From NCBI RefSeq assembly GCF_949987535.1, contig NC_080079.1:4017001-4081000 (forward strand): DNA of 64,000 bases. Reading direction: 5' to 3'. Shown one piece after another: positions 1 to 11,215 of the stretch. The position numbers and the translations under genes are program-made. This DNA is from Balaenoptera acutorostrata (taxonomy: Eukaryota > Chordata > Mammalia > Artiodactyla > Balaenopteridae). Position 1 is the stretch's first letter. Every line of letters begins with the position of its first letter. The notes under the pieces were generated by a model. That model did no database searches and was not told the origin of the DNA. It saw nothing but the letters and a program-made list of their open reading frames with translations.

Positions 1-639
1 TTTTTTTTTCAATTTCTTTCATTATTATTGGACTATTCAGTTTTTGTTAATTCATATTTTTCCTAAAATACATTATTTCATTGAGATTATCAAATACTTT
101 AGCATGAATCTGTGCACAACAACCTTTTATAATTTATTAAAATTGCCACGGTGCCTATTTGTTTATATTTTTGCCCTTTCTTTTCTTATAATACTACCCA
201 GGATTTTGTCTATTTTATGAGGTTTTAAAAAAATGTTTATCACACCAGCCCTTTGACTTATCAGTTACATCTTTTTGTTTTCTGAATTATTCATATCTGC
301 TCTTATCTTTTTAATTGTTTTTGCAATTCTAATTATGAAGTACTTCAAACATATAGCGTAGGGCTGAGAATAATATAATGCATGCCCGTGAAAGTGCCAC
401 CCAGATGTTAATAAATGCAAGCTTTTTGTCATATTCACTTCCAATCTTATTTTTTCATAAAATAAACCTCTCTATATATAGTTAAAGCCATCATTATCAT
501 CACTACTGCCCTTGTTCATCGTAAGGGTAATTATACCCTTGAAATAGCTGGGCATCCATTCATACTAGTCAGATTTATATACATATTCATGTATATCCAT
601 TGACAATAAATACGTTTGTTTTTGAAGTCTGCATAAATG
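1..639. other. AT-rich sequence, no gene recognised
   Basis: AT-rich DNA with short homopolymer runs and no long open frame. Its texture resembles the decayed L1 that follows at 640, so it may be the 3' part of the same relic, but I could not match a diagnostic segment. Confidence 0.35.
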
Positions 640-1030
640 ACAAGATACCCCGAAGATTCTTTTACAACTTGGCTTTTCACTTAGTATGATTTCAAGATTT
701 ATACATGTAGCTTTAGTTCACTTTAACTGGCATACTATTCTATTATATAACTACATGATAACTAATGTATCTATTTCTCTATAGAGAGTTTGGAAATTGG
801 TTTCAGTTTTTAGTTCTTGGAAACATTGATGCAATTAGTGTGCTTGTAAAAATGTCCTTATGCACAGGTGTGAGGAATTCTCTAGGATACATACTTAGGA
901 GTAGAACTGCTGGATTGGAAATTAAGCTTACCTTCACCAAATGTGGATGTTGCCAAACCACACCATAGTATGACTGATAAGACTTCCATTTGCACCAGTT
1001 CTTAGACAGAGGGAGGCCATATGAATTATT
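640..1030 (-). mobile_element. L1M-type LINE, 3' region relic
   Basis: The plus strand shows the familiar reversed L1 3' pattern in order: a 'cttttcacttagtatgatttc' type block, then 'ttggtttcagtttttagt', 'aggatacatacttaggagtag', 'aactgctggattgg' and 'tgttgccaaacc'. These are degraded forms of blocks shared by old mammalian L1 3' ends read antisense. Divergence is high and no reading frame survives. The subfamily cannot be named by eye. Confidence 0.6.
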
Positions 1031-1319
1031 GTCCACACCAGGACCCTTTGGATAGTGAGAGTTGTCTCTGGATGACTACGCCAGATAAGATGTGTAAAGC
1101 CGGGTGGTCCAAGTCAAGCCAGGACACATGACCAACCACTGACCTCAGGGTTCCCATCTCTCCACATCTGCACAAACCCCATCACCCGAAGCTTTAACTT
1201 TGCCATCTCATGGGTGTGGCGCACTATTTCCTTGCTTCATCCATTGGCATTTCCTTGATTACTATGAGGTTGAGCAGTTTTTTCTCATTGCACCAACACT
1301 GTCCACTCCTTAAACGCCC

Positions 1320-2010
1320 AGCCCTGTCCTCTGTGCTGGAGGTGGGGGAGTGAGCAGTGGAAACAGGGCTCTGTTCTCCTGGAGCTCACATTCTACTGGG
1401 GGACGGATTTTATCCTTCCCTCTTTATCTGTTATTATCAGATTCCAGGCAGTGGTAAGCATTTAAAGTGTAGTCGTGTTGCCTATGGGTGTAGATAGAGG
1501 TGATGGGGCTGGAGGTGTCCTTGGAGAGTTTCCTGTCATTGGGATGGCTTCTCTGAGAAAGAATGAGTGAAGCCAAAGTCTTGGGAAGAGCATTTCAGAG
1601 TCTAGGGCCCCAAAGAGATTTTTGTGTCTGAGGAAAAGGGTAGGAAGTGATTTTGGAGAGGAAGCCAGAGGCCGGGTCCTGTAGATTCTTTGTTTTGGTG
1701 GGAAATGTTTTTCCCCCAAGGGTGACTAGAAAAGTTGGAGCGTTTTAAACAGAGATCCGTAGTACACCACATGTAGATTTTTATAGTGCTCTGGGGATGG
1801 GTGGAAAGCGGAATGCTGGGTAAGAATTTCCTGAGTCCTGGAGGGAGATGTCTGTGGACCAGATTCCAGATTCCGTGGTAGAGAAGAAAGTCAAGTTGTG
1901 AGAACTAGTCCAATTTTGATTATATTTCAGAAGCTGAACTAATAGGATTTGCTGAAGGAGTCAACGTGGAATGTGAGGAATCAAGAATGATTATGAAATT
2001 TTTGACATGG
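1320..2010 (+). mobile_element. Ancient mammalian interspersed repeat (L2-like, tentative)
   Basis: The blocks 'ctggagctcacattctactgggg', 'ggatggcttctctgaga', 'ggaagagcatttcagag' and a late 'ggaatcaagaatgattatgaa' follow the order of a very common ancient mammalian repeat that I associate with L2-type elements. The exact family name is uncertain. No open frame is present. Confidence 0.4.
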
Positions 2011-2029
2011 GCACCTGGGCAAGGGTCCT

Positions 2030-4205
2030 CTTGTGAATTGTCTGTTCATAACCTGCATCTGCTTTTCTCTTAGGTTTTGGTAATTTTCTTGTGAATTTTG
2101 CAAGTTTTTCTATCAGTGTTTAATGGTCATCATTTATCAGTTAAATGGTGCAGATGTTTTCTAGTCTCTGAGAAATCTTTTCGCTTTATATGAAGATAAA
2201 TTTATGGTCTGGGAATTTTTGTGTTTTCTTGAATATCTAAAAGATGAAAATACAAGGAAATCTCCAAGACCTTGGGTTTGTTCTTCACATATAGATCTTG
2301 AGTCCATCTGGAATTTAGGTGTACATAAGACATAATGTAGGGATCAAAATTTTTTTCTATGAGGATAATCATTAGGTTTAGTACCATTTATTTTAAAAAT
2401 CTATCATTTCCCTCAAACTTAATGCTTTCACTGTTATATATTATACAGTAAATAGTAGTCATATATGGATATTCTTAGGGACTTTCTATCTTATTCCATT
2501 AATCTATTTTTCCATTTCTGTACAAAAAATAAGCCCTGATATCTTGTAGATGTCCCTAAATGCTTTTCCAAAATTTTCTTGGCCCTTAACCCTTGACATA
2601 CTAGTTAAAAATTTTAATGGACAGCAAGTTTCCAGGGAAAACCACTCTTGGGATTTTTATTGAAATTGAATTGTTTTTTTATTAACTCAGTTTTTTGATT
2701 AACTGAGAAATGATTATCTTTCTGGTACTGAGTCTTTAGTTCTATGGACTTTCTATCTCTCAACTTATTTAGGTCTAAATTCTTCAGTATAGTTTTACAT
2801 TTTCTCCATAAATGTCTCACATATCTTAGATTTAGATTAGTTAATTAATAGATTTTGGCTATTGTAAAATAAATCTTATTGTATCTTATTTATAAGTACT
2901 TGTTGCAGGAATATGGGAATGTTAATTTGCGGGGATAAAAATTTGATTCTTGTAACCTTCTGGAATCTCCAATTAGTTCTCATAGTGGCTGTGCACTGGT
3001 TAGGGTCTTTGCTGCTTAATAAAAGTGGTGAGAGATGGGCCTCATTTACTGTTTTTGATTTTCTAATCTAGAAGGATCTACTGCTTCCAATGTGTCTTAC
3101 TCTTAAGTGTTAATGATTGCTGTAGAATTTTTTGGTAGTTAGGTTGAGAAATGTATCTTCACAGTTTGCTAAGAGTTTTGATTAAAATGTGTGTTGGATG
3201 TTATTTTTTTTTCTAATTGTAGGGAGTTGATCATCAAGTTTTTCTCCTCAAATCTGTTAATTTAGCAAACTACCTTAATAGATTGTTTTTAGTATTAAAT
3301 CATCTTTACACGTGTGGAATTAAACCCTTATTAGATCATAATGAGCTTTTAAGAAACAGTTCTTTATATTCTTTTACTTTCTTCTGCTAATTTATTTTTA
3401 GTATTTTAAAATCTGTATTTACTTATTTATTTATTTTAGTGATATTCTTTTTTTAAAAATTTTATATATTTATTTATTTTTTGGCTGCGTTGGGTCTTCG
3501 TTGCTGCTTGCAGGCTTTCTCTAGTTGCGGCGAGCGGGGGCCACTTTTCATTGTGGTGCGCGAGTTTCTCATTGTGGTGGCTTCTTTTGTTGCAGAGCAC
3601 GGGCTCTAGGTGCGTGGGCTTCAGTAGTTGTGGCTTACAGGCTCAGTTGTTGTGGCTCACAGGCTCTAGAGCACAGGCTCAGTAGTTGTGGCACACGGGC
3701 TTAGTGGCTCGTGGCATGCGAGATCTTCTGGGACCAAGGTTCAAACCCATGTCCCCTGCATTGGCAGGTGGATTCTTAACCACTGCGCCACCAGGGAAGT
3801 CCCTAAAATCTGTATTTATGAGCAAGCAAAGTCCAAACTTCTCCTTTATTGTGTAATTCTCGTCCTACTTTTGGTATCAGTTTAATTTTTGTGTTATGAG
3901 AATTCCTGTCTGAGTTGTTATCTGAGATTCAACATTTATGCTATCTGAGACAGTGAATGAGATTTTCCTTGAAGTTTTTGGTAAAATTCAAAGTCACCTG
4001 CAACACAACCTGGGCCAGATGATGATGTGTTGGGGGTAGATTTTTAATATTTAATTTAATTTACTTAATGATTATAGATCATTCAGAGTTTCTATTTATC
4101 CTTATGTAAATTTTGAGAATTCTAATGTTCCTACAAAAGTATCCATTTTGTCTAAGTTTCCTAATGTATTGGTATAAAGTTTCCACAATAATCAGTTCAT
4201 TTCTT
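2030..4205 (-). mobile_element. L1M-type LINE, ORF2/3' part, split by a SINE
   Basis: Reversed L1 ORF2 and 3' blocks run along the plus strand, for example 'atagatcttgagtccatctgg', 'ttattccattaatctat' and, near the distal end, 'aatgtattggtataaag'. Many frameshifts and stops show it is long dead. The SINE at 3422-3803 with its own target duplication interrupts the copy, which is therefore the older of the two. Confidence 0.6.
3422..3803 (-). mobile_element. Cetartiodactyl tRNA-derived SINE (CHR type), nearly full length
   Basis: Read on the minus strand it begins 'gggacttccctggtgg', continues through a tRNA-like head with A-box and B-box pol III promoter sequences, and ends in an A/T-rich tail (TATTTATTTATTT on the plus strand). 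Direct repeats 'taaaatctgtattta' at 3407-3421 and 3804-3818 flank it and match perfectly, so this is an L1-mobilised insertion into older L1M. It is non-coding; the short frames across it are accidental. Confidence 0.9.
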
Positions 4206-6629
4206 ATAGTCACACATAAGTACATAAAGTTTGTACAACATAAAGATGAAGCTATTAAAAAGCTATGTAACTATCACCAAGTCTTAAGAGAACAAAATAT
4301 TTCCAGTTCCCCAGAGCTCCCAGTTATGCCTTCTTAACCACAATCTTTTTCCTCTCGAGGTAACCACCACTGTGATTATTATGAAAATTATTTCCTTGAT
4401 TTTCTTTATGGTTTTATAACTTACAAATATATTGATAAAACATATAGAGTGAAGATTTCTTTGTTTTTGAACTTTAATAAATGGAATGTGCTTTATGTAT
4501 TCTGTTGTATCTAACTACTTTTACTCAACATTGTTTAAAAAAATCATCTTGGTTAATGTGTATAGCTGTAATTTGTAAATTTTCATTGAGGTATAGCAAT
4601 CCATCGTATGCATATATCACAATTTATTTATCCATGTTACTACTGATGAATATTTGGATTATAGCAACTGTTTGCTAATTACTAATAATGTGGCTATACA
4701 CAGTCTTGCAAACATTGGCAGACCTAGAGCACACTGTTGCATGTTAGGAAACGCATACCTTCAACTAGATTAGCTGGAGCAGAAAATGGTTTTCAAAGTA
4801 GTTGTACTGGCTACACTGCCACCAACAGAGTGCGGTGCACTTCATTGCTTCACACAACATGCTATTGTTGACTTCTTACCTTCTGTCAGCCTGACGTATG
4901 TGAACAGAAATCTAATTATGCTTTTCATTTGCATTTCCAAAATTACTAATAAAATTTGTTACCTTTATATATTCTATTGCTTATTTGGATTTCCTCTTCT
5001 GTGAAATACCTATCCAAGTCCTTTGCCCATGTCTGTATGGGGTTGTTTATTTTCTCTTTATTGATTGGTAGAAGTTCCTTATGCATCACAGATACCAGAA
5101 CTTTTTGGTTATAGGTGTTTCGTACATCATCTACATTCTGTGCTTTGTCTTCTCATTTTCTTTATGGTACCTTTTATTTATTTATTTATTTTTTACTAAG
5201 TCTGTTTTTTTAAAGCAGTTTTAGGTTCACAGAAAAACTGAGGGGAATGTATAGAGATTTCCCATATACCCCCTGCCCCCGCACATGCATAACCTTCCCT
5301 ATAATCAACATCTCCCACCAGGTTGTACATTTGTTACAACTGATGAACCTACGTGGACACATCCTAATCACCCAAAGTCCATCGTTTACATTACCGTTCA
5401 CTTTGGTGCTGTACATCCTATGGGTTTGGATAAATATATAATGACATGTTTCCACCATTGTGGTATCACACAGAGTATTTTTCACTGCCTTAAAAATTCT
5501 CTGTGCTCCACCTATACATTCTTTCTTGCAGTCCTTTATGGTAACTTTTGATGAGCACAAGTTCTTACTTTTAATGTTGAAAATTGTGTAAATTTGTTTT
5601 TATTTAGTGCTTTTTGTCTAGTTTAATAAACCTTCCCCATCTGGAGATTCTGAAAGTTATTTTTATATTATTCTTTAAAAGATCTGTAGTTTGCCTTTCA
5701 CAATTCACACCTGAAATTGATTTTGTGCAGTGTATAAAGCAGTAGTACTGCTTCATTTTTAAAAAATGGATACCCAATTGGCTCAACACCATTCACAGAA
5801 AAGATGACCATTCCCCTGTGCTCTACTGGGTCACCTCTGCCATGTACCTGTATGTGCATTGGTCTACTTCTGGTCTGTCTCTTTTATTCATTTTGTCAAG
5901 GTGTCTCTCCCTGTGCCAATAAGACAATGTTTTATTTACTATGGCTTTGTAATAAATATTGATATTTAAGAGAGCAAAACAACTTTCTTACTATAGTAAA
6001 TTACATTTGTTTATATATAACATTTTGGTAAATGTTCCATATGTTCTTAAAATAATATATAACCTCTTATAGTTCCATGCAGGCATCTAGATCAGTTTAT
6101 TAAAGAAAGATTAGTCATTGTGATAGTCAAATCTTCTAGAGCCTTAATATTTTTTACCTGATTGATCTATCAATTCCTAAGAGAATGTGACATGCTTATG
6201 GATTTGTCAGTTTCCCCTTCTAATTCTGTCAGTTTTGTCTTATGTATATTTACAGATAGTGCATCAGAAGCATTTATGTTCTATATTGTTAACTTTTCCT
6301 TATACAACTATTTGTTGAGTTCCTACTGTCTGGAGGGATTTCTCTGAGTACCAAGGTTATGGCTGCAACATATATCACAGAAGACCCTGCTCCTGTGGAG
6401 TTTTTATTATTTTATCCTGGTGACTTCTTCTTACAATCATTAATTACAACCTTCTTTAGAGTTAGTTTTTACATAAAAGACTATTCTTTTGATATCGTTG
6501 CATGAGCTTTCTTTTAGTTAGTATTTTTCTAGTATAGCTTTCCTCACCATTTCTTTTTTAATCTTACTATGCTATTATGTTTTAGCTGGGTCTCTTAAAA
6601 ATAAAAATTAGCTAGATTTCTCTGTTTCT
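4206..6629 (-). mobile_element. L1M-type LINE, 3' end and ORF2 relic
   Basis: It starts with a degraded L1 3' UTR, including a 'gaggtaaccaccactgtgat' block on the plus strand. It then passes through reversed ORF2 sequence such as 'ctacactgccaccaac', 'ccaagtcctttgcccatg' and 'ttactatggctttgtaata'. The element is interrupted by another L1 3' end near 5160-5545 and by a younger L1 from 6647. No long frame survives. Confidence 0.6.
5165..5545 (-). mobile_element. L1M 3' UTR fragment nested inside the L1M
   Basis: The block from 'gcagttttaggttcacag' through 'gtacatttgttacaactg', 'caaagtccatcgtttacatt' and 'gggtttggataaatatat' is a well known old L1 3' UTR read in reverse. It is bounded by imperfect copies of 'ctttatggtaacttttga' (left near 5160, right near 5535). 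That is consistent with a 5'-truncated insertion into the surrounding L1M. Confidence 0.65.
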
Positions 6630-6646
6630 ACAAATTTCTATGTTTT

Positions 6647-7424
6647 TTTAACATCTTTATTGGAGTATAATTGCTTTACAATGGTGTGTTAGTTTCTGCT
6701 GTATAACAAAGTGAATCAGCTATATGTATATGTATATCCCCATATCTCCTCCCTCTTGCGTCTCCCTCCGACCCTCCCTATCCCACCCCTCTAGGTGGTC
6801 ACAAAGCACCGAGCTCATCTCCCTGTGCTATGCGGCTGCTTCCCACTAGCTATCTGTTTTACATTTGGTAGTGTATATATGTCAATGCCACTCTCTCACT
6901 TCGTCCCAGCTTACCCTTCCCCCTCCCTGTGTTCTCAACTCCATTCTCTACATCTGAGTCTTTATTCCTGTCCTGCCCCTAGGTTCATCAGAACCTGTTT
7001 TTTTTTAGATTCCATATATATGTGTTAGCATATGGTATTTGTTTTTCTCTTTCTGACTTACCTCACTCTGTATGACAGACCCTAGGTCCATCCACCTCAT
7101 TACAAATAACTCAATTTCATTTCTTTTTATGGCTGAGTAATATTCCATTGTATATATGTACCACATCTTCTTTATCCATTCATCTGTCGATGGACACTTA
7201 GGTTGCTTCCATGTCCTGGCTATTGTAAATAGAGCTGCAATGAACATTGTGGTACATGACTCTTTTTGAATTATGGTTTTCCCAGGGTATATGTCCAGTG
7301 ATGGGGTTGTTGGGTCGTATGGTAATTCTATTTTTAGTTTTTTAAGGAACCTCCTTACTGTTCTCCATAGTGGCTGTATCAGTTTACATTCCCACCAACA
7401 GTGCAAGAGAGTTCCCTTTCTCCA
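6647..7424 (-). mobile_element. 5'-truncated cetartiodactyl L1, ORF2 end plus 3' UTR
   Basis: The minus strand carries an L1 3' UTR followed upstream by the last part of ORF2. An open segment at 7005-7406 encodes 133 residues starting at the HCWWEC zinc-knuckle region and continuing to the normal C-terminus, so the piece is young enough to stay open. Imperfect direct repeats 'acaaatttct(a/g)tgtttt' at 6630-6646 and 7425-7441 bound it: about 780 bp reached the genome before reverse transcription stopped. It cannot move on its own. Confidence 0.85.
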
Positions 7425-7441
7425 ACAAATTTCTGTGTTTT

Positions 7442-7645
7442 AACAGAGACTTTAACCCATTTAAACATGCTAGAGGGGTTATGTCTTTCCAATCCTCTGG
7501 TTTCAGGAAAAAAGGGCTTTCTTACTGAGCCCCTCCAAATCCCAATGACATTATTATAATCAATTACATGTTTGAAATTTTTCTACCATATTTTATATTA
7601 TGTATTTTATTATTTTTATGGTTTTCCCTCTTTTATTATCTTGTA
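7442..7645 (-). mobile_element. Probable L1M continuation
   Basis: AT-rich, ORF-free sequence between a younger L1 and the Tigger-like element. Its texture continues the L1M to the left, and the Tigger insertion splits it from the part after 8440. The assignment rests mainly on position. Confidence 0.3.
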
Positions 7646-8440
7646 CAGTAAGTCCCCTACATACAAACGAGTTCCGTTTCGAGAGCACATTTGTAAGTCC
7701 AATTTGTTTGTAAGTTCAACAAAGTTAGCCTAGGTACCCAACTAACACAATTGGCTATATAGTATGTACTGTAATAGGTTTATAATACTTTTCACACAAA
7801 TAATACATAAAAAACAAACACAAAAAATAGAGAAAACATTTTTAATCTTACAGTACAGTACCTTGAAAAGTACAGTAGTACAGTACAACATAGCTGGCAT
7901 ACAGGGGCTGGCATCGAGTGAACAGGCAAGAAAGGTTACTGACTGGAGGAGGGAGAGGAAGTGGGAGATGGTAGAGCTGAAGGACCGTCAGCAATAGGAG
8001 ACAGAGAGCAAGCTGCAATTTCACTTATGGCTGATGTTGATGGCACAGGTTCTGGTTCCTTGCTGGATTCAATTCTATCCACCCTCTTGAAAAAATGATC
8101 TAGTGATGTCTGGGTAGTAGCTCTTTTTTTCTCATCATAGATGATGCAGTAGCACTGGATTGCATTCTGAACACTACTGCAAACTTCGTGTACCAGCTAC
8201 ATCACCACTGCTTTTATGTTTGCTTCCGGACATCCTGAGCTTGAAATAAAGATACTGTACTACTGTACTCTATACAGTACTGTACAGTAAAATACACAAA
8301 ACACAACCACTTGTAGAGGATGCACACACGGGACAATGTACACCAGACACTTGAACTAGCTTACGTGATGGGACATGTGAGTGCACATTCGCATCTTTGA
8401 AAGTTCACAACTTGAAGGTTCTTATTTAGGGGACTTGCTG
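7646..8440. mobile_element. Tigger/pogo-like DNA transposon, non-autonomous copy
   Basis: The left end reads 'cagtaagtcccctacat' after TA. The right end reads 'taggggacttgctg', giving inverted terminal repeats 'cag(t/c)aagtcccct'. The interior is rich in 'acagtacagtac' runs and has a segment that looks like degraded pogo-type transposase sequence in reverse. The TA target is kept on the left and changed to AA on the right. Length is about 795 bp and there is no intact transposase, so it would have needed a partner enzyme. The family label rests on terminal repeats and TA target and should be checked against a repeat library. Confidence 0.65.
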
Positions 8441-9841
8441 AATTGAATTTATAATTTTCCTTACTCTCCATTTTCCTCTTTACTGACTTCAAGAATCTCT
8501 AAATATTTTTTATTTATTATTATTTTCAAGGTCAACTTTAAATATTCAATATACATAATTATGTATAGCATCTAAAACATCATAATCTCTGAATTTTTCT
8601 CAGAAAACAAATGCCATTTAACTTGTGTCACTTCCAATAACTTCCACCGTTACATTGTATTTTAGTACAATCTTGTTTATGAGCCCTAATTAGTCATTAT
8701 TTTTTGTTGTAGCTTTATAGCAAGTGCTTAATTAGCTTTACAACTATTTAACTTGACAAGTCATCCTTCTATTGGCTCCCTCCCTTTTAATTTTTTGCTC
8801 CCTATTTCTTACTCCTGTTTCCTAGAATCAACTTCCCCAAAGAACAATTTGAACATAAGCTTTCCTCTCAGGTTCTGCTTTGTGGGGAAACCCAGGTCAA
8901 GACATAATGATGGAATAGAGGAATTGAAAGTTTGAGAAGAGAGTTAAATTTTTAAATCACCAATGTGGACAAAATGCTGACTCCAGACACAGAAAGTCCT
9001 TAAAATACAGTTAATGCTAATGTAGGTGACCTGACTTTATGGTGACGCAAAATACACCGTTGTGCCTTTTCCTCAGCAACTCTCCACTGCCCAAGCGTAG
9101 ATTTTGAGAAGGTGGGAGCTGGTTTGACGAAGGTTTGGAGATTTGCCAAGAAAGTATGATAGGGCGACAGTGCAGTGTACGTGGAGTCCTTGGAAAGAGG
9201 GTGATGTAAAAAGCAGGCCATGACAAGTAAGCTGTTGAGAGAAGAGTTTGAGGACAAGAAAGAAGAGCAGTGAAGAACGGGGAGAAAGTAGAGAGATCCA
9301 GGGTCTAATGGTATTAGTGAGGGAGGAAATACATGTTACTGGTGTTAAATTGGCTCAGAGAGTCCAGGGGTCAGAGCTGGAGGGATAGAATACAAATGCC
9401 CGTGACACTATGAATGTAGGCGCAGGTGGAAGCAGATGGAGGTTGGAGGTGTGTGTGGTGTCTCATTAGATCCCATTAAGGAAAACAACACGAAGACACC
9501 AAAGCTGGCTGGCTGGGAGCTGCCGAGGTAACCTCTAAATGCAGTGTCTCCTGACTTTCAAATCTCCTTTTTTTTGTTCTTGTTGCTCTGACATTTCAAG
9601 GCCTCATTTAATAATTTAGCATTTAAACTTATTTTTACAGAAAGAAATTTTCAGCTGAGAAATCAAATTCCTGGTTAGGGAATTACATAACTTTTCATAA
9701 ACTGTCCTTTGTTATTATTTTGAGGAGCAGTAATGAGATTTTATTTCTTTGCTCTTGACTTACAGAAATCAAAATTCCCAAGAGAAAAAAAAGGCAATGA
9801 ATCTACCACAGGAGCTTAGAGTTGGCAAGTCTCCTTAGAAT
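8441..9841. other. No gene recognised; possible L1M tail then unclassified DNA
   Basis: The first 300 bases are AT-rich and probably continue the L1M interrupted by the Tigger copy. From about 8760 to 9840 I see only short accidental frames and no recognisable repeat. Confidence 0.3.
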
Positions 9842-10073
9842 CCTTTCTCGCTTTCTCTCCCTTCCTTCCTCACTTCCTTCTTTTCTTTCTCTCTTCCTTT
9901 CTTCCTTTCTTTCTTTCTTTCTTTTTTCTTTCTTTCTTTCTCTCCTTTCTTCCTTCCTTCCTTCTTTTCTTTCTCTTTCTTTCTTTCTTTCCCTCCTTTC
10001 TTTCTTTCTTTCTTTCTTTCTTCCTTTCTTTCTTTCTTTCTTCTTTCCTTCCTTCCTTCTTTCTTCCTTTCTC
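9842..10073. repeat. CTTT/CCTT polypyrimidine microsatellite
   Basis: About 230 bases of almost pure pyrimidine on the plus strand, built from CTTT and CCTT units with shifting phase. The frames across it (poly Ser/Phe/Leu on plus, poly Lys/Arg/Glu on minus) are by-products of the repeat and not genes. Confidence 0.95.
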
Positions 10074-11034
10074 AGAAATCAACACTTCAAAGTATGTTTT
10101 GCTTCCCACTTGTTTTTTACAGTAGTAAATATTTTATTACTTAAAAAGGGAAGAAGTGTTTGTTCTTCATTGTTTTTGATTAAATATGCTAATTACATTT
10201 TTGGAATACTAATGACACATAGTACTAAATGTTTTAATAATGCAGTGAAATGAGCTGGTAAATACAACAACAAATTAACCTGAAAGGGCTACATAGCTTT
10301 CCTCATTTTAAATTGTAATAATACAAAAGAGAGGGAGAAAAATTCAAAACTGTGTCATCTAATGAGGAGGGGAAAAAAACTTTATTAAACAAATTTGGCA
10401 TTTTAATGTAAACAAATTCATTAAGAGACTGGTGTTTTCTAGAACAATGACCTAGAGAACAGCCAGTTGGTTTTTGTCTCTAATCTGTCAAAATTCATTC
10501 CACACAAATCAAAACTCAACCGGGTCCTGGGTGGCAACCAGAGCCTCCTTGTCCTGGCGTGGTCATCCCAGACCCCTTGGACCCAGCACCCGGACCATGT
10601 ATATGAGGGAGGCCTGGAAACCCACACCCCCCTCCAGCCCCAGGCAGTCCACCTAAAACCACGCAGCAATTTCTTTTATGTTCATCAAAGTTATGTCATT
10701 GTCAGTGAGAAAGAGGTGAGGAAAACATATTTGTCCAGAAGCCCATGTGGCATTAGTGGAGACTGTTAAAGATTTTTCATAAAAAGCAACACCATGGTTT
10801 AATCTACTTCTTTATTGTTTTAGGACACGGTCACCATATCTTTGGGTCAGCTCCCCATTTGGGGCTGTTACCGGGTCTGTGGCTGCATCAGGTCCAACTA
10901 GGGCAGGGGGCTACTTGTGAAGCTGTTTGCCTTTATCATGCAACTGACGCATGTGCATTTGGGGGAAGTGAAGCCCACCGCTGTGAAGGTGTCTTTTGAA
11001 AAAAATCAAGCCTGCATCCCATCAGCCTCTAGAA
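10074..11034. other. No feature recognised
   Basis: AT-rich to about 10,450, then more balanced composition. Short overlapping frames on both strands near 10,440-10,770 have no recognisable protein content. No repeat family is evident. Confidence 0.3.
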
Positions 11035-11215
11035 CAGTGTCCTCAGACAGGGGTGACTTTTCCCCCAGCGAACAGCTGGTCATGTCTGGAGGCATTTTTG
11101 GTTGTCACAGCTGAGGATGTTCCTGGCATCTAATGAGTACAGGCCAGGGATGCTGCCAGAAGTCCTACAAGGCACAGGACAGTGCACTACAACAAAGCAT
11201 CCCATCCCAAATGCG
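11035..11215 (-). mobile_element. MER5A-like hAT-Charlie DNA transposon fragment
   Basis: The plus strand reads 'cagtgtcctcag' at the left, then 'catgtctggaggcatttttg', 'gttgtcacagctgaggatg', 'ccagggatgctgcc' and 'gcacaggacagtgcactac'. This is the reversed order of the MER5A consensus, including its 'tggttctcaa'-type end in degraded form. It is non-coding and about the usual length of the family. Confidence 0.7.

Noticed and set aside
9822..10253. 143-codon frame rich in Ser, Phe and Leu
   Set aside because: It is a translated CT microsatellite.
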